From: a virus
Strand: one strand, 5' to 3'
DNA: 59,622 nt
IMG/VR virus record: IMGVR_UViG_3300047546_002390
Span: 1 to 59,622 of that record
The notes beneath the pieces were generated by a model. It had not been told where the DNA came from. It saw only the letters and a list, made by a program, of their open reading frames with translations, and searched no databases. A program made the translations under genes and the position numbers. Every line of letters begins with the position of its first letter. Position 1 is the stretch's first letter. This document shows, piece by piece, positions 21,629-29,700 of this stretch.

Positions 21629-22024
21629 TTAGGCGTTGAGGGCAGAGTCAATAAACCACTGGTTTTCTGGGCAGAAGTTATGCACTGCTTCGCGAATTAG
21701 CGTACCGATAAAGCCGGAGTCAACACCGCTAGATTGGGCCATATTGACAAAGTCTGCAAGTGTCGAGCCCTCATCGATTGCGTCACACGTAAGGCGCCCC
21801 ATCTTCAGAACGCCAACCTTCCCAAGACGTGTCACCTCTGCTGGATAGTCGGCTGCAACGTTATTGAGAAACTGCTCTTCCCTGTCAATAGGCTTTGGAG
21901 CTGCTGTTTGCTGAGTGGCGGCAACAGTATCGGGTACTGCCTTCTCTACGACGATAGTACGTGTTCCGCATGCTGATAGTGATGCTGCCGTCAACACAAT
22001 TGCGGTAATCGCTAGTTTCTTCAT
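21629..22024 (-). CDS. DUF732-like lipoprotein
   Basis: A 131-residue protein with a lipoprotein signal: basic N-terminus, hydrophobic core, and lipobox LSAC (Cys 19). The mature part has the DUF732 layout: FLNNVAADYP, a conserved Cys after LGKVG.. (LTCDAI), SGVDSGFIGTLIREAVHNFCP at the end. DUF732 is typical of mycobacterial and actinophage exported proteins, function unknown. It may act at the cell envelope, for example in superinfection exclusion (inference only). Confidence 0.75.
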   Translation of the reverse strand: MKKLAITAIVLTAASLSACGTRTIVVEKAVPDTVAATQQTAAPKPIDREEQFLNNVAADYPAEVTRLGKVGVLKMGRLTCDAIDEGSTLADFVNMAQSSGVDSGFIGTLIREAVHNFCPENQWFIDSALNA

Positions 22025-22064
22025 TTACTTTGCTTTCTTTTAAGAGTTGCTTTCGCAACTATAG

Positions 22065-22137
<73 letters not shown>

Positions 22138-22206
22138 TAGATTTATTGTGTCAAATATTACCGCGATTATCCACAATGTGAAATTAAATTCTCATTTTGT
22201 GAGAAC

Positions 22207-22365
22207 TTAGGCATTGAGGTATTTACCCTTTTCGCATTCATGTTCCAACTCGCAGTAACAGTCATAGTACGGAAATTTTAATCCGCACTCATCACATACT
22301 GTGACGTTCATGTGATAGGTAAACCCGGTTGGCCTTGGGGTATCACAATCCCATTCGTCTTCCAT
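22207..22365 (-). CDS. Small Cys-rich protein
   Basis: A 52-residue acidic protein with VCDECG, CYC and HEC spaced like a zinc-ribbon. The C-terminus is charged (EKGKYLNA). It lies between two tRNAs and downstream of a 22-codon membrane peptide, 6 nt away. A clear ribosome site is not visible, so coupling to that peptide is possible. Confidence 0.5.
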   Translation of the reverse strand: MEDEWDCDTPRPTGFTYHMNVTVCDECGLKFPYYDCYCELEHECEKGKYLNA

Positions 22366-22371
22366 GTGCGG

Positions 22372-22440
22372 CTAATCCCCAAACATGTAGTCAAGGACTC
22401 CGAATGTTGCTATTAGGCAAAGTATCAAGAGTACGGTCAT
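22372..22440 (-). CDS. 22-residue membrane peptide
   Basis: A very short frame with a good site (AAAGGA 6 nt before ATG). The peptide is almost entirely hydrophobic (MTVLLILCLIATFGVLDYM) with a short polar end. A single-span membrane peptide is plausible, such as a toxin, holin-like or regulator peptide. At this size coding cannot be proved. Confidence 0.4.
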   Translation of the reverse strand: MTVLLILCLIATFGVLDYMFGD

Positions 22441-22459
22441 ATATTGTCCTTTCATTTTG

Positions 22460-22531
22460 TGGGCGCTGAGGGTCTCGAACCCCCGGCCTACTCGGTGTAA
22501 ACGAGTTGCTCTACCGCTGAGCTAAGCGCCC
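22460..22531 (-). tRNA. tRNA-Val (anticodon TAC)
   Basis: Acceptor GGGCGCT pairs with AGCGCCC. The loop TTTACAC carries TAC. The 5' part overlaps the end of the upstream DUF2061 gene. Confidence 0.95.
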
Positions 22532-22734
22532 CTGTGTTTTGAGAATCTTACCCAAATTCTTTCGTGTACGAAATACAAAAGAAGCTCCCACGTCTGTTGA
22601 GCAACTCCAATAGCAATCGATGAGCGCACATTACGCGTTACGGCAAATGCGATTGCAAACGTAAGGATGAGGTCAGAGAAATACCATGTCGTAGTTTTTA
22701 GAAGAGATTTCTTGACAGAGTCGCTATGACTCAT
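22522..22734 (-). CDS. DUF2061 membrane protein
   Basis: A 70-residue protein with two hydrophobic helices (about residues 20-34 and 43-57) and the DUF2061 signature at both ends: KTTTWYFSDLILTF and LLYFVHERIW. Members are small inner-membrane proteins, function unknown. The last 10 nt overlap tRNA-Val, so the stop lies in the tRNA. Confidence 0.75.
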   Translation of the reverse strand: MSHSDSVKKSLLKTTTWYFSDLILTFAIAFAVTRNVRSSIAIGVAQQTWELLLYFVHERIWVRFSKHRGA

Positions 22735-22736
22735 GT

Positions 22737-22895
22737 TTATTTGCCCTTTTCTGACTCATCTAAATACCGCTTTACCGCTTCTCTCACTATCGAGCCAAAC
22801 GAAAGTTTATTCTTTGCGGACGCACGCTCCATCCTTTCGACCATTTCTGGCGAAAGATGTAGTACTACTTTTTTATATTGATTCTTATCGTTCAT
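22737..22895 (-). CDS. Ribbon-helix-helix-type DNA-binding protein
   Basis: A 52-residue protein: KKVVLHLSPEMVERMERASAK is followed by SFGSIVREAVKRYL. This matches the CopG/Arc-like ribbon-helix-helix fold (strand VVLHLS then two helices). It is a likely repressor, perhaps of the neighbouring tRNA/small-gene cluster. It is separated by 2 nt from the DUF2061 gene. Confidence 0.65.
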   Translation of the reverse strand: MNDKNQYKKVVLHLSPEMVERMERASAKNKLSFGSIVREAVKRYLDESEKGK

Positions 22896-22900
22896 AAAAG

Positions 22901-22976
22901 TGCTGGAGGCGGGATTTGAACCCGCGTGTCACCGCTACGGTTTCTACACTTTATAAGAGTGAGCCGATACTCCAGC
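22901..22976 (-). tRNA. tRNA-like element with atypical or missing D-arm
   Basis: Acceptor GCTGGAG pairs with CTCCAGC. The T-arm GCGGG-TTCAAAT-CCCGC is canonical. A CACT-CTTATAA-AGTG stem-loop would give anticodon TAT, leaving only about 8 nt for the D-arm and a 20-nt variable region that contains ACCG-TAG-CGGT. It may be an Ile(TAT) tRNA with no D-arm, or a decayed tRNA. Confidence 0.5.
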
Positions 22977-22996
22977 CATCGCTGACTATGAAATGC

Positions 22997-23326
22997 CTAG
23001 TCGGCGATGGCTATTCGAATGTTCTCGGTGAGGCGGCCTTTCTGGAATCCACTTGCTGTGGCAACTCGGCCCATGTATGAGCCATTCTTGAGGACGACTA
23101 GCGCAGGTATTGACTTGATGTCGTACTTGATGCCGAATTCCGGGAACTCCTCAATGTTGAGCTTTGCAAATGCTACTTCGCCCTCCATCTCCACGGATAG
23201 TTCATCAATAATTGGTGCAATCATCTTGCATGGACCACACCATGGTGCCCAGAAATCCACAATTACGGGAACTTCTGAACTGTTGACGAACTCGTCGTAA
23301 GTATCTGCTGTTAGTTCTATTGTCAT
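22997..23326 (-). CDS. trxA: Thioredoxin
   Basis: A 109-residue thioredoxin with the redox site FWAPWCGPCKMIAP (WCGPC, residues 29-33) and the cis-Pro loop IKSIPALVVLKNG (about 76). It reduces disulfides. In this genome its likely partner is the class II ribonucleotide reductase, which regenerates through a C-terminal cysteine pair. ATG overlaps the upstream gene's stop by 4 nt (ATGA). Length is standard. Confidence 0.93.
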   Translation of the reverse strand: MTIELTADTYDEFVNSSEVPVIVDFWAPWCGPCKMIAPIIDELSVEMEGEVAFAKLNIEEFPEFGIKYDIKSIPALVVLKNGSYMGRVATASGFQKGRLTENIRIAIAD

Positions 23327-23754
23327 AGCGCAGATACTACATCTTCAGTAGGCCAGAAATACGGTGTCTCTGGATTTTCTGTCCAACCAAACTGTGAATA
23401 GTGGACGATGTCTTTACGCAACAAGTTAGCCCTGTGTGAAGAATGAACTCTTTCATCTCCCCACCATAAAGGCATGTCTTCGAAGTCCGGCTCGCCGTAT
23501 GAAAGCATCTTCTCTCGGCACGTATCCTTATAGCCGCGCGCAATCCAAATGTCGCACATGGTAATTCCATAGGCAATAAGACCGTTTACGTTGTCTGCCC
23601 ACATCTTTGCTGCAGGGTGATTTTTCCACCCGAGGGTCACGTCGAGATTGCAGCGAATCAACTGCAATGTTTCAACTCGCTGTTTTCCAAGCCGTGCCCT
23701 GTCTAGCACGTGGCCACATTCGTAAATATCTGTAGACGGTACGAACGTCTGCAT
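23323..23754 (-). CDS. MSMEG_6728-type / pyrimidine-dimer glycosylase-like protein
   Basis: A 143-residue protein resembling the MSMEG_6728 family. It has MQTFVPSTD, LDRARLGKQRVETLQL (about residues 17-33), GWKNHPAAKMW, ICMCDIW-like helix and SSHRANLLRKD (about 107). Family members are annotated as related to pyrimidine dimer DNA glycosylases, which cut at UV lesions; activity here is inferred. ATG 23754 has an excellent GGGAGG site. Coupled to thioredoxin by a 4-nt overlap. Confidence 0.7.
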   Translation of the reverse strand: MQTFVPSTDIYECGHVLDRARLGKQRVETLQLIRCNLDVTLGWKNHPAAKMWADNVNGLIAYGITMCDIWIARGYKDTCREKMLSYGEPDFEDMPLWWGDERVHSSHRANLLRKDIVHYSQFGWTENPETPYFWPTEDVVSAL

Positions 23755-23795
23755 TTTCCCTCCCGTTTAGTTGTTGGTTTAGTTATCTATTTACT

Positions 23796-24245
23796 CTAGT
23801 CATAAAGTTCGTTAGTAAGCAAGTCTTTCACGTCGTCGGCCATGAGCAAAAACCCCCTGGCTGGATTGTCTTCTCCGCCGAGTGATATTTTTGTGCTCTC
23901 ATTAAATTTATCTTTGTTGAAGCGTAGGTACCTCTTAAGGCGTCTGACATCTACGATTACAAAACCCTGAGCCGGTGAGAAAACGTAAACCCACCACTTG
24001 GCTTCCGTCACGTTTATCCCGCTCTTTGTCCAGACCCGCTGTCCATCCTCGTCGCGCATTCCTCGCGGGTTTTGGTCTGTCTCAACTACCATTCGACCAT
24101 TTCTGTATCGGTCTGTTTTGACTTCGAACGCACCATCAGATAGGTCGTCTAGGAAGCCGGATATATCTTTTTCGCTTTGCTTGCCAAATTCTAGGTCTGC
24201 TTGGAAATCAAATTTCCGTGCCGGTATATCAAATGCGGAACTCAT
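23796..24245 (-). CDS. PD-(D/E)XK-like nuclease candidate
   Basis: A 149-residue protein. The layout EFGKQSEKDISGFLDDL, then AFEVKTDRY with the E-V-K of a nuclease core, then VVETDQNP and YVFSPAQGFVIVDVRRLKRYL, is typical of the PD-(D/E)XK/endonuclease-like fold. It could be a recombination or repair nuclease, but no close family is known. I chose ATG 24245 (AAGG about 10 nt upstream), which overlaps the 24229-24474 gene by 17 nt. Longer in-frame starts exist up to 24299. Confidence 0.55.
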   Translation of the reverse strand: MSSAFDIPARKFDFQADLEFGKQSEKDISGFLDDLSDGAFEVKTDRYRNGRMVVETDQNPRGMRDEDGQRVWTKSGINVTEAKWWVYVFSPAQGFVIVDVRRLKRYLRFNKDKFNESTKISLGGEDNPARGFLLMADDVKDLLTNELYD

Positions 24246-24474
24246 GGGGAATGGCCTTAGTAAGAGTGGCTTCGATTTCGCCATTTTCGTTTGGTCCATC
24301 GTTAACGGTTAATCCGATAATTCCCAGGATGCTGTCAGCGGCGTCTTCTGTAGCGAGCCTGTTTTCCCTATCGTCTTCAGGGCTGGCGTTTTCATTATCT
24401 AAAAAGTTATAAATTGTGTTTGCTATTAATTCGTTTATGGAAAGTTTTAGTTCTGCCGAGCTCTGCTTTGTCAT
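24229..24474 (-). CDS. Hypothetical acidic protein
   Basis: An 81-residue protein with an N-terminal helix (LSINELIANTIYNFLDNE) and an acidic loop region. Family unknown. I prefer ATG 24474 over ATG 24498: TAGTGT lies 7 nt upstream, giving the leaderless spacing also seen at 10532. It faces the divergent ssb gene. Confidence 0.5.
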   Translation of the reverse strand: MTKQSSAELKLSINELIANTIYNFLDNENASPEDDRENRLATEDAADSILGIIGLTVNDGPNENGEIEATLTKAIPHEFRI

Positions 24475-24476
24475 GG

Positions 24477-24505
24477 TTGACACACTAGCACTGACCATGT
24501 AGTCT
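24477..24505 (+). promoter_or_regulatory. ssb promoter: TTGACA with weak -10
   Basis: Perfect -35 TTGACA at 24477-24482. The best -10 is TGTAGT (16-nt spacer) or TAGTCT (17-nt). The inverted repeat GACCA/TGGTC (24493-24509) overlaps the -10 and could be an operator shared with the divergent gene. Confidence 0.5.
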
Positions 24506-24547
24506 GGTCATGCCTTATGGCATTCTTAAGAGAAAAGAGACAAACCA

Positions 24548-25030
24548 ATGAACCTGTCACCAGTGACAATCATCGGGAATCTGACAGCAGACCCCGAACT
24601 CACCTACACAACTAACGGGCAAGCAAAGCTCAGCTTCTCCGTTGCAAATACCCACATCTGGTATGACGCAAACAATGAGAAGCAGGAAAAGACCAGCTAC
24701 TTCAACGTGACTGCATGGCGGTACCTCGCAGAGAACTCCGCCCGCACCCTTGAAAAGGGAATTGGAGTTGTCGTGTACGGGCGCCTCGAGCAGCGCAGCT
24801 ACGAGGACAAGGAAGGCGTTAAGCGCTCCATTGTCGAGCTAGTCGCAGAGGATGTTGCAATCTCAACAAAGTCACTGGAGTCAATCGAGCGTCGCCAGCG
24901 CAGCGAAAACTCAGATGGTGGGGCTAACCGCGGCGGTTCGGCTCAGCCGCGCCGTGCCCGTCCGAGCACCGCAAAGGTTCCTGCCGGCGGCGGGATGCTG
25001 GAAGACCCAGAGGCAGACGAGCCGTTCTGA
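24548..25030 (+). CDS. ssb: Single-stranded DNA-binding protein
   Basis: A 160-residue SSB with an OB fold of about 110 residues: NLTADPELTYTTNGQAKLSFSVA, YFNVTAWRYLAEN and GRLEQRSYEDKEGVKR. A flexible Gly/Arg/Pro-rich linker and the acidic tip DPEADEPF follow. It protects ssDNA at replication forks and recruits partners through the tip. AAGAGA precedes the ATG. A strong terminator follows at 25081, so it is monocistronic. Confidence 0.95.
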   Translation: MNLSPVTIIGNLTADPELTYTTNGQAKLSFSVANTHIWYDANNEKQEKTSYFNVTAWRYLAENSARTLEKGIGVVVYGRLEQRSYEDKEGVKRSIVELVAEDVAISTKSLESIERRQRSENSDGGANRGGSAQPRRARPSTAKVPAGGGMLEDPEADEPF

Positions 25031-25080
25031 GAACGAAATAGCCGTTAAATAGGCCCTGAGAGGCCTAGACGGACAGCAGG

Positions 25081-25116
25081 CCCGGCCCCTGGGGAAACCC
25101 AGAATGGCCGGGTTTT
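25081..25116 (+). terminator. Rho-independent terminator after ssb
   Basis: Stem CCCGGCC/GGCCGGG with an inner CTGGG-GAAA-CCCAG hairpin, followed directly by TTTT. It lies 50 nt beyond the ssb stop. Confidence 0.85.
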
Positions 25117-25176
25117 CTGCATTTTGGGGGTGATTTTTGAAGAAAAAAATATCTCAAAAAAATCTCTGCGAAAGTG

Positions 25177-25205
25177 TTGCCAAACAAAAAACAGTGCCTT
25201 ATGAT
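25177..25205 (+). promoter_or_regulatory. Promoter TTGCCA-N17-TATGAT
   Basis: -35 TTGCCA at 25177-25182, 17-nt spacer, -10 TATGAT at 25200-25205. It drives the small gene at 25247, whose leader has GGGGAGA. Confidence 0.7.
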
Positions 25206-25246
25206 TTGCTCAACCCATTCACCTACTTATAAACGGGGAGATAGAA

Positions 25247-25498
25247 ATGTCGGAATACAACAAGCTTCGCGAAAAGGGAATCAATCGAGGTCGCCCTCGT
25301 CATAGCCCTGAGCAAAAGGCTGCTTCGCAGCTTCGCAACTCGCTTCGCCAAGAGGCTCGTCGCCGTGCCCATCTAGTTCTCAAGGCTCGTCACGCTGATG
25401 AGTTCAACGAAATCTACGAGACGGAAATGAACGACCTCATCAAGGAGCAGTCAGCGACAACAGCAGCTCCGAAGACAAAGAAGACTCGTAAGTCTTAG
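25247..25498 (+). CDS. Small basic hypothetical protein
   Basis: An 83-residue protein: the Arg-rich first half (NRGRPRHSPEQ, RQEARRRAHLVLKARH) is followed by an acidic helix and a Lys-rich tail. Its composition suggests nucleic-acid binding; no family is recognised. It has a clear promoter and GGGGAGATAGAA before the ATG. It ends in a 4-nt convergent overlap with the minus-strand gene at 25495. Confidence 0.65.
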   Translation: MSEYNKLREKGINRGRPRHSPEQKAASQLRNSLRQEARRRAHLVLKARHADEFNEIYETEMNDLIKEQSATTAAPKTKKTRKS

Positions 25499-25644
25499 TC
25501 CTCGGTTGGCGGTTCGTCCTTGGTTTCTCCAGGGCGAATGAAATCACGAAGAAAACTCTTGGCCCATTCCCGGCGCTCTTCATCAGATTTGTTGAAGATG
25601 TCGTCGGGAATTGGTCGCACTCGGGGAAGTCTATTCTCCGTCAT
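25495..25644 (-). CDS. Small hypothetical protein
   Basis: A 49-residue protein (starts MTENRLPRVRPIPDDIF) with WAKSFLRDFIRPGE near the end. It starts inside the last codons of the 25631-25831 gene (overlap 14 nt), a sign of coupled translation. It ends the minus-strand block. No family known. Confidence 0.55.
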   Translation of the reverse strand: MTENRLPRVRPIPDDIFNKSDEERREWAKSFLRDFIRPGETKDEPPTED

Positions 25645-25831
25645 CCTGAGCCTCGTCTTCTAATTCAGGGAATACCTTTTCTCCAGTCTTGTAGCGCATG
25701 TTGCGACGCATGTGCTCGTATGCGGCGACCAAGTCCAGGGCGCGCTCTTCTCCCTGAATATTTCGCTTTTGGTCAACTGCAGCAATGTCTGCCAGAAGAC
25801 GTATATCTCCATCGAATCCCGGGAATGTCAT
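25631..25831 (-). CDS. Small hypothetical protein
   Basis: A 66-residue protein with a helical core (LVAAYEHMRRNMRYKTGEK) and an acidic tail (ELEDEAQDDGE). The ATG at 25831 lies 1 nt after the stop of the 25833-26018 gene. Function unknown. Confidence 0.6.
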   Translation of the reverse strand: MTFPGFDGDIRLLADIAAVDQKRNIQGEERALDLVAAYEHMRRNMRYKTGEKVFPELEDEAQDDGE

Positions 25832-25832
25832 A

Positions 25833-26018
25833 CTAAAAGTCCTTCTCTTTAGAGCGCCGCACGTTCCTCTTCAGGGCTTTGCGTCGTGAGTTACCATACT
25901 CTACTTCAAGCCAGTCGTCGAAGTCCTCGTATGCCCCAGGGCTGTGCTGGATATATCGCTCGTATTCGGCCAGAAGCTCTAAATACTCGTCGTCGTCTTC
26001 ATCAAAACGTGATGACAT
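25833..26018 (-). CDS. Small hypothetical protein, acidic N-terminus
   Basis: A 61-residue protein: the acidic first third (DEDDDEYLELLAEYERYI) is followed by EDFDDWLEVEYGNSRRKALKRNV and a basic tail. ATG 26018 is preceded by AAAGGACGATTATA. Function unknown. Part of the operon running from 26779 to 25495. Confidence 0.6.
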   Translation of the reverse strand: MSSRFDEDDDEYLELLAEYERYIQHSPGAYEDFDDWLEVEYGNSRRKALKRNVRRSKEKDF

Positions 26019-26030
26019 TATAATCGTCCT

Positions 26031-26528
26031 TTAGCTATTTCTAACTTTTTTCCCGGCACTGGCCGCAGATTCTGTATTCGCTACAAACTGCCTGCCCTTG
26101 CGGCTTCCTATTACCTTCTTACGATTAGTGGCGGCTCTTTGCGCTGGTGTCAGCTTTGACCATGCTTTTGCTGGCAAATATCTCCGCGTGCCGCCCTTTC
26201 TGATTGCCGGTTTTCCATCGGATGTAGTCCATTTTTCTCTTGTCCACTTCTTCAGTGAGCGCTGGGCCTTCTTCGGCTTGCCCCTGTACCCACCGCCAGC
26301 CTTGCGGTATTCCATGGCAACGAGCTGGGCCTTGCGCGCGCTCCACTGCCCCGGTTTCCCGCCACGCGAACCAGCCATAATACGATTCTTGATTTTCTCG
26401 CGCAGCTCTGGCTTTGTATAAGACATTTTTGCCGTCTTCTCAAGCATGCCCGGCGCGTCTTCAACAAACTTGATAATCGAATCTTCTACCCACGCCGGGG
26501 ACTCTATGGAGTTTTTATATTCTCTCAT
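26031..26528 (-). CDS. DUF5872-type protein
   Basis: A 165-residue basic protein. The core (about residues 40-150) matches what I know as DUF5872: YTKPELREKIKNRIMAGSRG-GKPGQWSARKAQL, KKWTREKWTTSDGKPAI, RYLPAKAWSKLTPAQRAATNRKK and SRKGRQFVANT. The family occurs in large phages and algal viruses; its function is unknown. Overlaps the upstream gene by 4 nt. Confidence 0.75.
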   Translation of the reverse strand: MREYKNSIESPAWVEDSIIKFVEDAPGMLEKTAKMSYTKPELREKIKNRIMAGSRGGKPGQWSARKAQLVAMEYRKAGGGYRGKPKKAQRSLKKWTREKWTTSDGKPAIRKGGTRRYLPAKAWSKLTPAQRAATNRKKVIGSRKGRQFVANTESAASAGKKVRNS

Positions 26529-26779
26529 GGTTTGTTTTTCTTCTCTACCCGCTTGCGGGCGCTATTAATTATCCATGCTGTCTCTAGGTTCATGTTGTCA
26601 ACCCATGGATGAGATTCGGCAAAACGCACAACCTGCTCGTCGCCGTCTTCCGCCTGATACTCAACACCAGCACGCTCCATGAGCTGGTAGATGTTGCTAA
26701 CCCCGGGAATGTCCAATTGCCTAAATTTCGTAAAATCGCAGTTTTCCTGTGAATCATCAATAATCATTAGTTCAGCCAT
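26525..26779 (-). CDS. Small hypothetical protein after the giant gene
   Basis: An 84-residue acidic protein (starts MAELMIIDDSQENCDF). A GTG at 26794, five codons further up, overlaps the stop of the giant gene and is an alternative start; ATG 26779 has GAGG 10 nt upstream. It has a basic C-terminus (SARKRVEKKNKP). Function unknown. Confidence 0.6.
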   Translation of the reverse strand: MAELMIIDDSQENCDFTKFRQLDIPGVSNIYQLMERAGVEYQAEDGDEQVVRFAESHPWVDNMNLETAWIINSARKRVEKKNKP

Positions 26780-26790
26780 TGTCTTTAACC

Positions 26791-29700
26791 TCACGCCATA
26801 GCCGCGACAACCTTGTCGCCCATTTGAACTCCGACATTATTTAGGCCATTTGCAAATCCATATAGATTTGCCATCGCCGCAGCCAGACCGCGACCCTTAT
26901 GCTCCTTGGATATCGTCGGCTTGCCAACCGTACGCCTACTTCCGAAAGACATCGTGGCCGCTGGCTTCAACTTCTCAGCCTCGAACATGCTTCTGAGAAT
27001 GTCAGAAGGATTTGACATTTTGTCAAATAGGCCCTGTATTTTTCCGTCCCTTACCTTGATGTACTGTTCATGCGTAAATACTTTTACCATTCCGTCCGCT
27101 CCGGAAATTACCCAGTAATCATTGGTTTCACCTGTGGATAAATCTGTATTCCTGACCCTACGAGCTCCAGTTATTGGGCCCTCGGTAAATTTCCTGGTGT
27201 TACCAATTCGTTTGAGATGCGAAGAGCCAGTATTGAACTTGTTTGACTTAAGTTCGCTCAGTGCGGCACTAACTTTTCTTACCGACTCCTCGTCTAGGGT
27301 GAATCCACCAGTGCCACCAGAGTCAATAAATGCAGGGCTTGGGTCTTCATTTCGTCCAAGCAATTCCCAAAGCTTGTTCAGGTCGGTTACGGCTATTTGG
27401 TCTTCCTGGAGCCCCATGTCGGCAGCCCTGGAAAGGTTCTCTTCATTGTTTGGATAAACGTCAACAACATCAAGGTAGACTGTCCCATCGGAAACCCATC
27501 CGCCGATTGTTGTTTTGTCTGCCCCCTGCTTTGGGTTTGCAAACGTTTTAGGCCCATGGAAGTCCATCCATGACAAGAAGGTTTCTACTAGCTCGTCAGA
27601 CGGATTACCTTCAGCGTCAAAATCTGCTACGGCGTCAACTTTCATGCCGTGCTTATTTCTGGCTATGGCTATACCTTCTTTTATGTCATCCATCCTGTCG
27701 ACTTCGACGGTAAAGCCGCCCATAAAGCCCTTGGTGAGCGTTGCTTTCACCGCGGCAACTCTCTCCGGGTCACGATTGAAAGTAATCCTCATATCGCTGG
27801 CCTTCATGCGCGCTTCAATCAGGTTATATTTAATAACCTTCCCAGAAGATAAGCGAGTTGATTTGCTTGGCTTGAATCGCCTGGCTCGTGATTCACTATG
27901 GCCGATAATGTCCTGGGCTACGGCTAGCTCTATATCGTCTTTTGACGCATCTTGAATTTTCTTTCTGCCTGATGACAGCTTGTTGTTAATCGAGACCCTC
28001 TCCATCTCCTCGGCTGCCGTTCGGAAGTCGCCTGCATAAACAAGCGAAACCCGCCTCCCCCTGAGCTCGCCATCCCTTATACCAAACGTATCCGTCACTG
28101 CATGTATGAAGCCGGGGTCGCCAGAATCATCTCGCCGTGAGCGTCCAAGTCTTCTTGCTGCATATAACTGGAAGTGCAAATGCTTTACAGCAAGCTTCTC
28201 TAAGTCGGATAGCGGAGAGTCGGGGTGGTCCGCCATTGACATCATGGCAATGTCATTTGCCCATTCTCCGTGTCTGTCAAATGCGCGGCCAGTACCAAGG
28301 TGTCCGAATAGGTCGTGGAGGGCCTGAAGCGCCTTTCCAGATAGGCCCATATTGAAGTAGATAGGGTCCTCTATTCCTCCGACGTACGACTCAACAAAAG
28401 AACTGGAATCTCTTCTGTTTTTCGTTCCATCAAACAGGGAATTGTCACCCATCGCTGCGCCAGCTTTTGCAGCCAGCTCCATCATAAATTCGCTGTGTTT
28501 ACGCCATGCTTCGCCATATATCCCGGGCAGCACATCACGCTGGAGGGCGCTATTCCCTATTGCGTCGGATGGTAGTACATAACCCTTTGGTGCTATAGCT
28601 TCCAAAAGTGGGAATTTAGCTTTTGCCGCTTCGTCTACATATTGGAGAACTGATTCACCATTTACTGAAGCTTGTCTTGCAACAGCGTTGCCCAAAACAT
28701 CTAACCATTCTTTCTTTTCGTCGTCAAACAACAGCGAACCGGCCACTGCCCTGTCAAGGATTGGAAGCAACGAACTACGCGAAGGAAGTTCCACTGTTCT
28801 CCAATCAATTTTCTTTGGTATGTGTTCCGCTATCTGCGGGATTGGGTCAGCCGACACGAAGGGTATACCGTCTGCAGCGATGCTTATCGATATTGAGTCT
28901 AGTAATTGTCTTCCTGTATCACTGAACGCGGGGTGTGGCTTCACTTCCTGAAGCCTTCTTTTGTTCAGCGCTTTAAGAAGATTTGGCATTATATCTTGAA
29001 TTGTTTTTCTCTGATAGTCATCGAGAGTAATTCCAAGTGTCTTTTCAAGTACTGCGGCAATTCTTTTTCCAAATGCAATCTTGGATATGCCACCTTCCGT
29101 TTCTCCGGTCGTTTCAGCTACGCTAAGCTCTCCCTCTATCGGTAGTTTTTCCGTGACCTGGGACAGTCTGGCGCCTGACGAAAGTCTTTCTGAATCATTA
29201 CGCGTTGGACCACTGCTGAATTTGTCAAATCCCGTCCTACGCAATTCCCTATATGCGGCGTTTGTAATCTTGTCTCTGTTTGTAGCAATATCAAGTGTTT
29301 GTTGGATGACTTCGCGAGCACCTTCCGTCCCTTCGCCATCAGATGGCATTTCCGGAAGGAAATTAGCCGGAGGAGTAATCATCAACGTCTTTGTTGGACG
29401 ACCAAGCACTACAACCTCGTCCTCTCCGAGGCAGCCAAATCCGGTTAGTGGGTTTGAGAATATTTGTTCTACAGGAATGTATGCCTTCATGAGGACGTTT
29501 GAATCAAATACAGCCTGAGCTTCCTCTAGCGCATCTATCCCTGGTTTTTTAGCGGCAGCGAGCGATGTTGAAAAAGCCTGGGCCATAGTGCTGCTCGTTG
29601 TCCACGACGAAAGCGGACGCATAGCCACTTCTCTTTCGGCAATCTCTCCTCTTCCGACTGCCATTTGTGGCGTGGCTTTCATGCCTCGCCATACACCAAG

